NCBI RefSeq assembly: GCF_000336755.1
Contig: NZ_AOLK01000022.1
Span: 1 to 64,000 of the forward strand
Direction of reading: 5' to 3'
Length of the DNA stretch: 64,000 nucleotides
From: Haloferax elongans ATCC BAA-1513
Lineage (GTDB): Archaea; Halobacteriota; Halobacteria; Halobacteriales; Haloferacaceae
The position numbers and the translations under genes were made by a program. The notes under the pieces are model-generated. The model made no database searches, had not been told where the DNA came from, and worked only from the letters and a program-made list of their open reading frames with translations. Shown here piece after piece: positions 40,386 to 48,352 of this stretch (position 1 is the stretch's first letter; every line of letters starts with the position of its first letter).

Positions 40386-41669
40386 TCAGTCCTCGATGGC
40401 GTCGGTCTGTACCGTCACCGAATCGGTGTTGACATCGACAGCGTCGATATCGGCGGACTCGTCGTCGTCGAGTTTGAAGCTATCGACGAGCTCGTAAATC
40501 GTCTCACTCGCGTCGCTGAGGTCGATAGTCACGGTTGCGACGTCGTCCATCGCGGCAGTCTGTTCGTCAAGTCCGGCGGCGATTTGTTCGAGTGACGCGC
40601 TCATCTGCTCTGCGCGCGCGGACAGGTCGTCGACGTTTCCACTCACTTTCTGGGTACTTTCGGCTTGCTGCTCGACGGCTCGGTGAATCTCTGTAACGCC
40701 GTCGTTCGTCGAGTCGATGCGTTCTTGAATCTTCTCGAAGACGTCGACCGTCTGTTCTACTGCCTCGACTCCCACACGAACGTCTGCGTTGGCTTCACGG
40801 ATACCGTCCACAACTTCGTCTGTTTGTTTTTGGAGAGTGTCGATAATTTCCGATATCTCTCCGGTCGACTCCTGTGAGTCCGCCGCGAGCGACTTCACCT
40901 CGTTTGCGACAACGGCGAAGCCATCGCCGGCTTCCCCGGCACGCGCCGCTTCGATGTTTGCGTTCAAAGCGAGTAGCCCAGTTTGGTCCGCAACGTCTGC
41001 GATGATCTCTACGATTTCTTCGACGTCGTGCATCTGCGACTCGAGTTTATCTATCTCAGCAGCGACCTGTCCCGACGTCTCGGTCGCCGCCCGTATTCGA
41101 GTCAACGCCTCTTCGACCTCATCTGCACCATCTGCGGCGATGACCGTCGCCTCTTCTGTACGGTTTTGTATCTCGTCGGTCGACGCGGTAACCTCCTCGA
41201 TTGACGCAGACAGGTCGCCGAGCGTCCCCGTTACCGACGTCGTCTGGTGGGCGAGCGCTTCGACGCCCTCGGAGACCTCTCTCGCGGAGGCGTCAATCTC
41301 TTCGACAGAGTTCGTAACTTCCTCTGCCACGGACCCGACCTGCTGTCCCGCCGCAGAGACGTCTTCCGATAGCTCGGCCGAACTGTCGACGACACGGCCG
41401 ATTCTATCGACTGCGAGCGAAAGCTCGTTTGCAGCCTCCAGAAATGCGTCGTGAGCCTCGTGCATCTCTGCAGTGTCTGACGGAGGCTCTGGAATCGTGG
41501 GGTCGACGGTTAAATCACCCTCTGCAAGACGAGACAGGGACTCTGTCAGTGACTGTAGCGATTCAGTCTGGTATTCTGATAAATCCTGACACGATTGCAA
41601 CTCGTTGTCGACCGTTCGTGGCTCAGCTTCGTCTTCCCCCAAAGCCACTGCCATGATGTTTGATAACAT
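40386..41669 (-). CDS. Soluble methyl-accepting chemotaxis-like transducer
   Basis: A 427-residue protein with no membrane helix. Residues 37-95 look like a HAMP-like helical segment (LTESLSRLAEGDLTVDP). The rest is one long coiled coil with the highly conserved signalling hairpin at 224-262 (ADQTGLLALNANIEAARAGE) that contacts CheA and CheW. No sensor domain is recognisable N-terminally, so it may sense through a partner. ATG at 41669, or 41654. No che or fla genes are nearby. Confidence 0.85.
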   Translation of the reverse strand: MLSNIMAVALGEDEAEPRTVDNELQSCQDLSEYQTESLQSLTESLSRLAEGDLTVDPTIPEPPSDTAEMHEAHDAFLEAANELSLAVDRIGRVVDSSAELSEDVSAAGQQVGSVAEEVTNSVEEIDASAREVSEGVEALAHQTTSVTGTLGDLSASIEEVTASTDEIQNRTEEATVIAADGADEVEEALTRIRAATETSGQVAAEIDKLESQMHDVEEIVEIIADVADQTGLLALNANIEAARAGEAGDGFAVVANEVKSLAADSQESTGEISEIIDTLQKQTDEVVDGIREANADVRVGVEAVEQTVDVFEKIQERIDSTNDGVTEIHRAVEQQAESTQKVSGNVDDLSARAEQMSASLEQIAAGLDEQTAAMDDVATVTIDLSDASETIYELVDSFKLDDDESADIDAVDVNTDSVTVQTDAIED

Positions 41670-41812
41670 TGGTCTCTCTCCATCCAGTCGTCTTGACCAA
41701 ATTGCTATAAGTGGTGCCGTCCAAATATCAGGACCGATAACCACTGTGTATTCATGAATAAACAGAAAATCCCTACAATCCGATAGTATCTAGGAGAGCT
41801 CTTTACTAGCTT

Positions 41813-42733
41813 TCAGTGCGACGATGCCGTACTAATCTGCATGTCTTCTGAGTTGAACGCGGAGCCGACCCCCTCGTCGTCGAGGAGAATAACCCCCGCA
41901 GACGACCCGGTGAGTTCGTCGAACTCCTCGATAGCGAGGTCGGCAGCCGTCTGTGCGTCACAGCCGCGTTCGAGATGCCCGACTGCCCGCCGAGCGAGCG
42001 TCACGCGGGCGATGTCCTCACCAGCGCCAGTGGTCGACGCGCCTCCCACAGGTGACGCGTAGAACCCGGAGCCGAGTTGTGGAACGTCGCCGACGCGCCC
42101 GGCGAGGGCGAACCACCGGCCACCCGTCGAGGTTGCGGACGCGAACGTCTCACCGTCGGTGGCGACTGCGCCGACCGTGTCGTGACCCGGAAGGTCGGCG
42201 TTGCTGGCGGCGAGATGCCCGTCGCTCACCTGTGCGGTCGGGTCGCTCGTACTCCCACCGAAGCGTTCGGTGAGCCACGTGAGGTGCTCCGACGGCGACC
42301 CCTCGGGTGCATTCGCTGCGTCCCAGCGCTCGCGTGTTTCCTCGGTGAAGAGGTCGACACCGGTTTCGACACCGATGTCTGCCGCGAAGTCGACCGCCGG
42401 GTCGCCAGCGAGACAGATGTGCGGCGTCTCTTCGAGGACTCCTCGGGCGACTGAGACGGCGTGTTCGACGCCTTCCATTCCGGTCGCTGCGCCAGCACGG
42501 CGGTCGCTCAGCATCACGCCAGCGTCGGTTCGGACGACGCCGTCTGACTGCACCGCGCCACCGACACCAGCGTTGAACCGGCGGTCTGATTCGAGGATTC
42601 GAACTGCCGTCTCGACCGCCGAAAGCGGGTCTGACTCTGCGACACCTGCCGCAGCCGCTTCGTCGAGAACTTCCTGCCGAGGCTCTGGTTCGTCGGGAGC
42701 GTCACCTGCACCGCCGTGAAGGACGATTCGCAT
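41813..42733 (-). CDS. Isoaspartyl peptidase / plant-type L-asparaginase (Ntn hydrolase)
   Basis: A 306-residue precursor. Autocleavage before T186 in GHD-TVGAVA gives alpha and beta chains, with Thr as N-terminal nucleophile. MRIVLHGGAG at the start, FNAGVGGAVQSDG near 53-65 and GRVGDVPQLGSGFYA after the nucleophile are family marks, although the usual GDSP is GDVP here. It hydrolyses beta-aspartyl peptides or asparagine. Stand-alone gene, divergent from icd. Confidence 0.92.
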   Translation of the reverse strand: MRIVLHGGAGDAPDEPEPRQEVLDEAAAAGVAESDPLSAVETAVRILESDRRFNAGVGGAVQSDGVVRTDAGVMLSDRRAGAATGMEGVEHAVSVARGVLEETPHICLAGDPAVDFAADIGVETGVDLFTEETRERWDAANAPEGSPSEHLTWLTERFGGSTSDPTAQVSDGHLAASNADLPGHDTVGAVATDGETFASATSTGGRWFALAGRVGDVPQLGSGFYASPVGGASTTGAGEDIARVTLARRAVGHLERGCDAQTAADLAIEEFDELTGSSAGVILLDDEGVGSAFNSEDMQISTASSH

Positions 42734-42823
42734 ACCAGAGTGCAGTTGGAGGGGTCCGGTAAACGTATCGACAGCGACCGACTTGCGGAGATATTTACGA
42801 ATTCACGGGGAGAACGGCAGGAC

Positions 42824-42831
42824 TTTTACAA
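42824..42831 (+). promoter_or_regulatory. icd TATA-like box TTTTACAA
   Basis: Ends 24 bases before the icd ATG at 42856, matching a leaderless transcript. The same octamer at nearly the same distance precedes ppc. Confidence 0.55.
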
Positions 42832-42855
42832 CGCACTCAAAACCCCTGATTGTTC

Positions 42856-44115
42856 ATGAGTTACGACCAGATTGAGGTTCCTGCAGACGGCGAGAAGATC
42901 ACGGTCGACGAGGAGACGGGCGAACTCTCTGTTCCCGACAACCCGATTATCCCGATTATCCACGGCGACGGTATCGGAACCGACGTCGGTCCTGCTGCAC
43001 AGAAGGTCCTCGACGCTGCCGCAGAGGCGACAGGACGCTCTGTATCTTGGATGCGCGTCTACGCCGGCGCATCCGCCCGCGACAAATATGACGAGAACCT
43101 TCCTGTCGACACCGTCAGCGCCATTCGCGACCACCGTGTCGCCATCAAGGGTCCGCTCACGACGCCTGTCGGTGCCGGCTTCCGTTCGCTGAACGTTGCG
43201 CTCCGCAAGAAGCTCGACCTCTACGCGAACGTCCGTCCGACCTACCACCTCGACGGTGTCCCGTCGCCCGTCAAGAACCCCGCGGCGATGGACATGGTCA
43301 CGTTCCGTGAGAACACCGAAGACGTCTACGCCGGCATCGAGTGGGAAGCCGGTACCGACGAAGTCCAGAAGGTCAAGGAGTTCGTCGAAGAGGAGATGGG
43401 TCACGACGACGTCATCCACGACGGTCCCGTCGGCATCGGCATCAAGCCCATCACCGAGTTCGGTACCAAGCGTCTCGTCCGCGAGGCAATCGAGTACGCC
43501 ATCGAGAACGACCGCGACTCCGTCACCCTCGTCCACAAGGGTAACATCATGAAGTTCACCGAGGGTGCCTTCCGTGACTGGGGCTACGAACTCGCAGAAG
43601 AGGAGTTCGGCGACGTCACCATCACCGAGGACGAACTCTGGGAAGAATACGACGGCGAGAAGCCCGAGGACAAGATTGTCGTCAAGGACCGCATCGCCGA
43701 CAACATGCTCCAGCAGCTTCTCACCCGCACCGCCGACTACGACGTCATCGCCACGATGAACCTCAACGGCGACTACATGTCCGACGCCGCCGGCGCACAG
43801 ATTGGCGGTCTCGGCATCGCACCCGGTGCGAACTTCGGTGAAGGTCTCTGTCTCGCAGAACCCGTCCACGGCTCCGCACCCAAGTACGCGGGCGAGGACA
43901 AGGTCAACCCGACCGCGATGATTCTCTCCGGCCGTCTCATGTTCGAGTACATGGGCTGGAAGGACGCCGGCAAGCTCATCCGCGACGCCGTCGAGAAGAC
44001 CATCTCCGAGGGCGACGTCACGTACGACCTCCACCGCCAGATCGAAGGCGGAAACAAGCTCGCCACCAGCGAGTACGCCGAGAAGGTCGTCGAGAACATT
44101 CACGAATTGGCGTAA
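42856..44115 (+). CDS. icd: Isocitrate dehydrogenase (NADP)
   Basis: A 419-residue TCA-cycle enzyme converting isocitrate to 2-oxoglutarate. IPIIHGDGIGTDVG opens the fold. The substrate segment RSLNVALRKKLDLYANVRP holds the phosphate-regulated Ser region and binding Arg residues; RENTEDVYAGIEW and GDYMSDAAGAQIGGLGIAPGAN follow as usual. ATG at 42856 is preferred to the TTG at 42850. The last codons IHELA-stop are repeated 60 bases downstream in the same frame, see findings. Confidence 0.97.
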   Translation: MSYDQIEVPADGEKITVDEETGELSVPDNPIIPIIHGDGIGTDVGPAAQKVLDAAAEATGRSVSWMRVYAGASARDKYDENLPVDTVSAIRDHRVAIKGPLTTPVGAGFRSLNVALRKKLDLYANVRPTYHLDGVPSPVKNPAAMDMVTFRENTEDVYAGIEWEAGTDEVQKVKEFVEEEMGHDDVIHDGPVGIGIKPITEFGTKRLVREAIEYAIENDRDSVTLVHKGNIMKFTEGAFRDWGYELAEEEFGDVTITEDELWEEYDGEKPEDKIVVKDRIADNMLQQLLTRTADYDVIATMNLNGDYMSDAAGAQIGGLGIAPGANFGEGLCLAEPVHGSAPKYAGEDKVNPTAMILSGRLMFEYMGWKDAGKLIRDAVEKTISEGDVTYDLHRQIEGGNKLATSEYAEKVVENIHELA

Positions 44116-44177
44116 GCCAGCTCGTTGAGCAGCCAGAAATCTCCGATTTCTGGATACATTCACGAACTCGCGTAAGC
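44096..44177 (+). repeat. Duplicated icd 3' end with hairpin between copies
   Basis: ACATTCACGAATTGGCGTAAGC (icd end, 44096-44117) recurs as ACATTCACGAACTCGCGTAAGC (44156-44177), differing at three bases; both encode IHELA-stop in the same frame exactly 60 bases apart. Between them a perfect nine-base stem CCAGAAATC-TCC-GATTTCTGG spans 44133-44153. Confidence 0.85.
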
Positions 44178-44199
44178 GAACCTCTCACAACGCCTTTTT
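44133..44199 (+). terminator. Hairpin and T-run after icd
   Basis: The nine-base stem at 44133-44153 is followed at 44195-44199 by a run of five T. Either or both may end the icd transcript; the hairpin lacks an immediate T tract. Confidence 0.4.
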
Positions 44200-44259
44200 A
44201 TTGACACTGCCTCCGCGAGCCGTGTGGCCGCTGCGAGAAGCGGAGAAATTAGGGCCGCA

Positions 44260-44718
44260 TTACAGCCGGTTCGGGTCCCGCCGCAACGTCGTAACTCGGT
44301 CCCACAGCGGCCGCACGATACCGAAGACTACTGCACCGGCGGTGTCGGCCACGATGTCGATAGCGGTGTCTTCCAGATAGAACGCGAGCGACCAGTTGAC
44401 CCAGAAGTCCGTGAAGAGACGTTCGTACACTTCGAACCACGTCCCGATAGCGGCGACAGCCATCGGGAGGACGAGGAACAACGCGACGGGCGAACGCAAC
44501 AGTCGCGGCTTGAGGACGAAGAGTATCGCGGCGACGCCGAACCCGGAGGCCGCGTGGACGAAGATGTCCCACCACCAGATGCGTGAGTAAAGAAACAGTG
44601 CCATACTGGTGAAATGCGTCACGGTGACCGCAGCACCCCAGACTCCGACGGCCGCCATCTCGCCCGGGCGCTCTTCCCACCGAGGGAGCACCAGTTGTTG
44701 CCACGTTCGCTTCAGCAT
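44260..44718 (-). CDS. IWWWD-motif integral membrane protein, copy 2
   Basis: A 152-residue membrane protein with four helices. Motif order: IWWWDIFVHAASGFG (47-61), FEVYERLFTDFW (near 92-103), then LEDTAIDIVADTAGA. The same layout is seen in copies at 44983 and 20604. A start at 44718 is chosen; longer in-frame starts add Arg-rich sequence without clear coding sense. The DUF2238/VanZ-like superfamily is the nearest I can suggest. It lies downstream of copy 3 on the same strand, 264 bases apart. Confidence 0.75.
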   Translation of the reverse strand: MLKRTWQQLVLPRWEERPGEMAAVGVWGAAVTVTHFTSMALFLYSRIWWWDIFVHAASGFGVAAILFVLKPRLLRSPVALFLVLPMAVAAIGTWFEVYERLFTDFWVNWSLAFYLEDTAIDIVADTAGAVVFGIVRPLWDRVTTLRRDPNRL

Positions 44719-44982
44719 TCGTAGTGGGAGTGACGCGGTGCGTCGAAGGGCTCGGATGGCTGACGCGGTGCGTCGATAGTGTCTCTTGGCTGTTCGAAAT
44801 GCGGGGGTCCCCGTTGTCGCATGGAGGATACAATGAGAATCGCCGGTATGTACGTTTTCCCGACGGCGTGACACCTACCGAGTTAATTTAATGACTGCTT
44901 ACTGGGTGTGAGATGTGGGGTACTGTGACGTTTTATTCCCAGACGAGGTGGGAGACTGGCCGACGTGAGCCGGTCTGTGGTT

Positions 44983-45549
44983 TCAGTTGGTCTGCTCTTC
45001 GTTCGTGGAGGTCCGGTCGCCACCGTCTGAGCGGAGAGTTGCAGGGTGCTGCCGGTGCTCAGTGCCCGAGTGGGACGTCGTGGAAGTCGGGCCACGCCGA
45101 GTGAGCACGTTCACGAGGGCGACGAATCCGAGCGCTCCGACAGCGTCGACGACGAGGTCGACAATCGTGTCTTCGATGTAGTAGGCCGTCGACCACCCGT
45201 ACCAGAAGTCCTTGAACAGGTACTCGTACACCTCGAATCCGGAACCGATAGCGAGGACGATGCCAGCGACGACCACGGGTGCACGGTGACGAACGAACGT
45301 CTTCGGAAAGACGAGGAACAACACGCCAGCGACGCCGAATCCCGAAAGCGAGTGGGTGAGTAGGTCCCACCACCAGATTTTCGTGTAGATGTTGTACGCC
45401 AGCCCACCGAAGTGGAGCACGCTGACGAACACCGCCCACACGCCGACGAACACCCAGAGCCACGGCTGGCGGGCGAGAGCGACTCGTCGCATTAGTGACT
45501 CTGACCCGTCTGTGGGTGTGGCGTTCGGCTCGGGCGGTGCGCTTTCCAT
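44983..45549 (-). CDS. IWWWD-motif integral membrane protein, copy 3
   Basis: A 188-residue membrane protein: a polar N-terminus, four helices, and a hydrophilic tail (about 150-188) rich in Thr, Ser and His. IWWWDLLTHSLSGFGVAG lies at 58-75, then FEVYEYLFKDFWYGWSTAYYIEDTIVDLVVDAVGALG. It is clearly paralogous to the protein at 44260 (FEVYExLFxDFW is shared). Function unknown; shared H, E and D positions inside helices suggest a catalytic or metal-binding membrane site. Confidence 0.77.
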   Translation of the reverse strand: MESAPPEPNATPTDGSESLMRRVALARQPWLWVFVGVWAVFVSVLHFGGLAYNIYTKIWWWDLLTHSLSGFGVAGVLFLVFPKTFVRHRAPVVVAGIVLAIGSGFEVYEYLFKDFWYGWSTAYYIEDTIVDLVVDAVGALGFVALVNVLTRRGPTSTTSHSGTEHRQHPATLRSDGGDRTSTNEEQTN

Positions 45550-45679
45550 AGAGGAAGTACGCGAGGGGAGGGCATAGTTAGGGACAAGTGTATCGTGATA
45601 CTCGCTTGATAAATGCTTTCTCCCCTGTCGCCGCGTGCTGATTAACGAGACAGAAATGGTGAGACCGAACGTAAGTGGA

Positions 45680-46021
45680 CTAGTCTCGCCAGGGGGCGTC
45701 GTCCCGAGGTGGTGAAAACACGTCGATGCCGACGACTGGTTCGTCACCACGGTTCTCCGCGCCGTGTGCTTCACCACCGGCAAGAGAGTACGAATCACCG
45801 GGGGCCACCACGACCTCGTCGCCGTCGTCGAGAACGAACGTCAGTTCACCGGCCACGATGTAGCCGACCTGTTCGTGCGGGTGCTCGTGAACCGGCACCG
45901 TCGCGCCGGGTTCGATGCGGAAGTGCTGTACGTTCATCTTCTCGCCGCCGGCGAGGATAGCCAGGTGAACGTCTTCGACCGCCTCGGTCGGGGACACGTC
46001 GTCGATGGAAATTCGTTCCAT
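45680..46021 (-). CDS. Cupin-domain protein
   Basis: A 113-residue single cupin. Motif 1 is GATVPVHEHPHEQVGYIVAGE (His, His, Glu-like metal ligands) and motif 2 is PGDSYSLAGGEAHGAENRG with the last His ligand. Such small cupins bind a metal and may be isomerases, dioxygenases or sensors. It is divergent from the DUF5817-like gene, 78 bases between starts. Confidence 0.88.
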   Translation of the reverse strand: MERISIDDVSPTEAVEDVHLAILAGGEKMNVQHFRIEPGATVPVHEHPHEQVGYIVAGELTFVLDDGDEVVVAPGDSYSLAGGEAHGAENRGDEPVVGIDVFSPPRDDAPWRD

Positions 46022-46099
46022 GGTACCAACTCACGTTCAGAGGGAGTAAACCCGCCGCCCGTCCGAAGGTTCAAATCGGAATACGAGGAAGTGACGACT

Positions 46100-46639
46100 A
46101 TGTACGCGGTCGTGGGCTGTACGGAGTGTGCGAACATGTGGTTGCTATCGGACCCTGACAGGTCGGAGACGGCGACGTGTTCGCGGTGCGGTCGGCGTCA
46201 TCAGACGAAGAAGTTGCGGCGGTTCTTCGAGACCGAGGACCGCGACGCTGCGAGACAGGCACGGGCGGCGCTCTTGGCGAAGAAACACGGCGACAGCGAG
46301 GCGTTCTCGCAGGTTGCACACGTCTCCGAACTCGACAGACAGGTCGAGCAGTCGGGTGTCGACGACCGGGAATACCTCGAAGGGTTCGGTCTCGACGCCG
46401 ACGAGGTATTCGACGCGGGAGAGCGCGCCGAGCGTGGCCGTGCGTCGTCGTCCGGGGCCACCGACCGACTGACTGCGATTAAGAACGCCATCCGAGCAGG
46501 AGACCGGCCAACGGAAGACGAAATCGTCGCGACCGCGACCGAGAACGGTGTCCCGGAGGACAAGGCTCGCGACCTCTTGGAAAAACTTCGCCGACGAGGC
46601 GAGGTTTCGGAGTCCGGCGGTCGATACCGACTTCTCTAA
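46100..46639 (+). CDS. Zinc-ribbon and winged-helix protein (DUF5817-like)
   Basis: A 179-residue protein. The N-terminal zinc ribbon has C7-x2-C10 and C27-x2-C30 (VGCTECANMW, ATCSRCGRRHQ). A charged helical middle follows, and the last 60 residues form a winged-helix-like module (PTEDEIVATATENGVPEDKARDLLEKLRRRGEVSESGG), as in replication or transcription accessory factors. I recall it as DUF5817 in haloarchaea. It may bind nucleic acid; the role is unknown. Confidence 0.8.
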   Translation: MYAVVGCTECANMWLLSDPDRSETATCSRCGRRHQTKKLRRFFETEDRDAARQARAALLAKKHGDSEAFSQVAHVSELDRQVEQSGVDDREYLEGFGLDADEVFDAGERAERGRASSSGATDRLTAIKNAIRAGDRPTEDEIVATATENGVPEDKARDLLEKLRRRGEVSESGGRYRLL

Positions 46640-46666
46640 CTCGCAGTCGGGGGAGTCGCCCGCGAC

Positions 46667-46816
46667 TCAGAGGAAGCCCAAGAGCTTCGCGATAGTGAGT
46701 GTGGATGCGACGACGCCGAGTGCCAACTTCAGGAGCCGCAAGGCTACCGCGACGCGACGGACCTCGTCGTGGTCGTCGTTCGATTCGGAGTCGAAACTGG
46801 CGGGAGGGTCGAACAT
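46667..46816 (-). CDS. 49-residue single-helix membrane protein
   Basis: Reads MFDPPASFDSESNDDHDEVR, then RVAVALRLLKLALGVVASTL and ends AKLLGFL. An acidic N-terminus precedes one hydrophobic helix (about 22-48). High third-position GC supports coding. An inverted repeat CTCGCCGG-20-CCGGCGAG (46852-46887) lies upstream. It is convergent with the DUF5817-like gene. Function unknown. Confidence 0.6.
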   Translation of the reverse strand: MFDPPASFDSESNDDHDEVRRVAVALRLLKLALGVVASTLTIAKLLGFL

Positions 46817-47081
46817 GGGAGGGGATGGGAGTGTGGATACGCCCGCCGGTACTCGCCGGACGGACGCGTTTGAATCCTACCGGCGAGCGGAGAATAAAAT
46901 CGAGCCACGGAAGCGGAGTGAAAGTAAAACACGATGCCATCTCGCATGTCGGTACTTCGGCAGTGTCTGACGGTGGAATAGAGACAGTTCGAGGTGTTTA
47001 AGTAAAGTGAAAGTGAAACCGAATTTCTGTCACACTGTAACCACCGTGGTCCGCTGTTTTGCCGAGCACTCGGGGAATGTG

Positions 47082-47315
47082 CTACTCGGGCGACGTGAAA
47101 GACGACAGAACCCGCGTCCGTTTGGCTGCGGCGACCAGTGCTGCCACCAGTAGCGAGTCACCAGTCCCGAACGCGATGGCAAAGAGCGCGATTCCCACGA
47201 CTGCCGAGAACGAAGTGAGCAGGTCGCCTCCGAAGAGAAGGTCGAAGACGACGATGTCACCCATCTCCAACATCCCCGAGAGCAGTCGCCGAGTGAAGGC
47301 GGTGCCTCCACTCAT
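47082..47315 (-). CDS. 77-residue small membrane protein
   Basis: One or two hydrophobic helices: MGDIVVFDLLFGGDLLTSFS and VVGIALFAIAFGTGDSLLVAALVAAAKRT. The ATG at 47315 overlaps the stop of the upstream DUF2892-like gene (ATGA), so the two are coupled. Function unknown. Confidence 0.68.
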   Translation of the reverse strand: MSGGTAFTRRLLSGMLEMGDIVVFDLLFGGDLLTSFSAVVGIALFAIAFGTGDSLLVAALVAAAKRTRVLSSFTSPE

Positions 47316-47527
47316 CGGCGGCACGCTCCGTCACCGTCGCACGTCGTGTCGATGCTGAACAACCAATTGCAGCCACAGAATCCCGTGACGGCGTTCTGGA
47401 CCAGTCCCAGACCCGCAATTCCGGTCGTTGCCGCCATCGCCCGCCGCCCAACTCGGAAAGCGGAGACGGCAACGGCGAGTAGCCAGAGTCCGAGGATTCG
47501 GTCGGATGTTCCAACGTTTTGTCGCAT
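47312..47527 (-). CDS. DUF2892-like small membrane protein with Cys-rich end
   Basis: A 71-residue protein beginning MRQNVGTSDRILGLWLLAVA. Two helices (11-28, 31-50) and a Cys-rich tail (GFCGCNWLFS and TCDGDGACRR) resemble the YgaP/DUF2892 inner-membrane family, often linked to sulfur or rhodanese functions. It overlaps the next gene by four bases and is divergent from a Bat-type regulator 135 bases away, its likely controller. Confidence 0.72.
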   Translation of the reverse strand: MRQNVGTSDRILGLWLLAVAVSAFRVGRRAMAATTGIAGLGLVQNAVTGFCGCNWLFSIDTTCDGDGACRR

Positions 47528-47662
47528 GTGTAGACGACGGTGCGCAGAGCGGAAGTCGATACAGCCGAATCTGTTTGAGGGGTTTAACTCAAGCACCTGG
47601 GGTGTGAGGACGGTCGGCACTCCCCGACGCTGTTTTGTGGCCGCGTGTTGGGGTGTGTTCGT

Positions 47663-48319
47663 ATGAAGCGGGTCCGAATCACGCTCTCTCCGCCCGAGGC
47701 ATATCTCCCTCCGGTTTACCGTCTTCTCACCCGAGAGACGACCTACCTCTCGGACGTCGCCATCGTCAACTGGAACGTCACGGAACCGCCGGTCGGGTTC
47801 CTTCTTCTGGTCCGCGGGGACTATCACCGCCTCGGCGACGCACTCGAAACAGCCGAGAACGTGCGCGACTTCGAACTCTTCCCGAACGGCGACGAGGAAG
47901 CGTACTGCTTTCTCGCCGCTGCGGGTGTCACGGCAGGCCGCGTGTTGTTCGAGAACTTCACGCGCGAAGACGTCCTCACCGTCCCGCCTATCGAGTGTCA
48001 CGACGACGGTAGCAGCACGTTCACGCTCGTCGGGACAGACAGCGCGATTCAAGCCGCAGTCGAAGGGGTTCCGAACGACGTACCGGTGACTGTCGATGCG
48101 GTTGGGTCGGGACCAGTCGCCGCGGGCGACCCCAGGCGGTCGCTCTCCCCGCGACAGCGAGAGGCAGTACAGACGGCACTTCGGCTCGGCTATTACGACG
48201 TTCCGCGCGCGGTGACCACCGCCGATGTCGCCGAGGAGCTTGGCTGTTCGACTGCGACGGCCTCGGAACACCTGCGACGGGCGGAGTTGCGAATCGTCTC
48301 GTCGCTCTTCGGCGAGTAG
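47663..48319 (+). CDS. Bat-type HTH_10 transcriptional regulator
   Basis: A 218-residue regulator. The C-terminal HTH is LSPRQREAVQTALRLGYYDVPRAVTTADVAEELGCSTATASEHLRRAELRI, the haloarchaeal bacterio-opsin activator (HTH_10) signature. The N-terminal 150 residues are the usual alpha/beta Bat-associated ligand or partner domain. The ATG at 47663 gives MKRVRITLSPPEA. It is divergent from the two-gene DUF2892 unit and convergent with hmgA. Confidence 0.9.
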   Translation: MKRVRITLSPPEAYLPPVYRLLTRETTYLSDVAIVNWNVTEPPVGFLLLVRGDYHRLGDALETAENVRDFELFPNGDEEAYCFLAAAGVTAGRVLFENFTREDVLTVPPIECHDDGSSTFTLVGTDSAIQAAVEGVPNDVPVTVDAVGSGPVAAGDPRRSLSPRQREAVQTALRLGYYDVPRAVTTADVAEELGCSTATASEHLRRAELRIVSSLFGE

Positions 48320-48352
48320 CGAAATCGAGAAAACCGGTTCGTTGGGGCTGTT

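Noticed and set aside
42826-44163. 445-residue minus-strand ORF opposite icd
   Set aside because: Valine, glycine and leucine-rich shadow of icd; no start signal and no family features.
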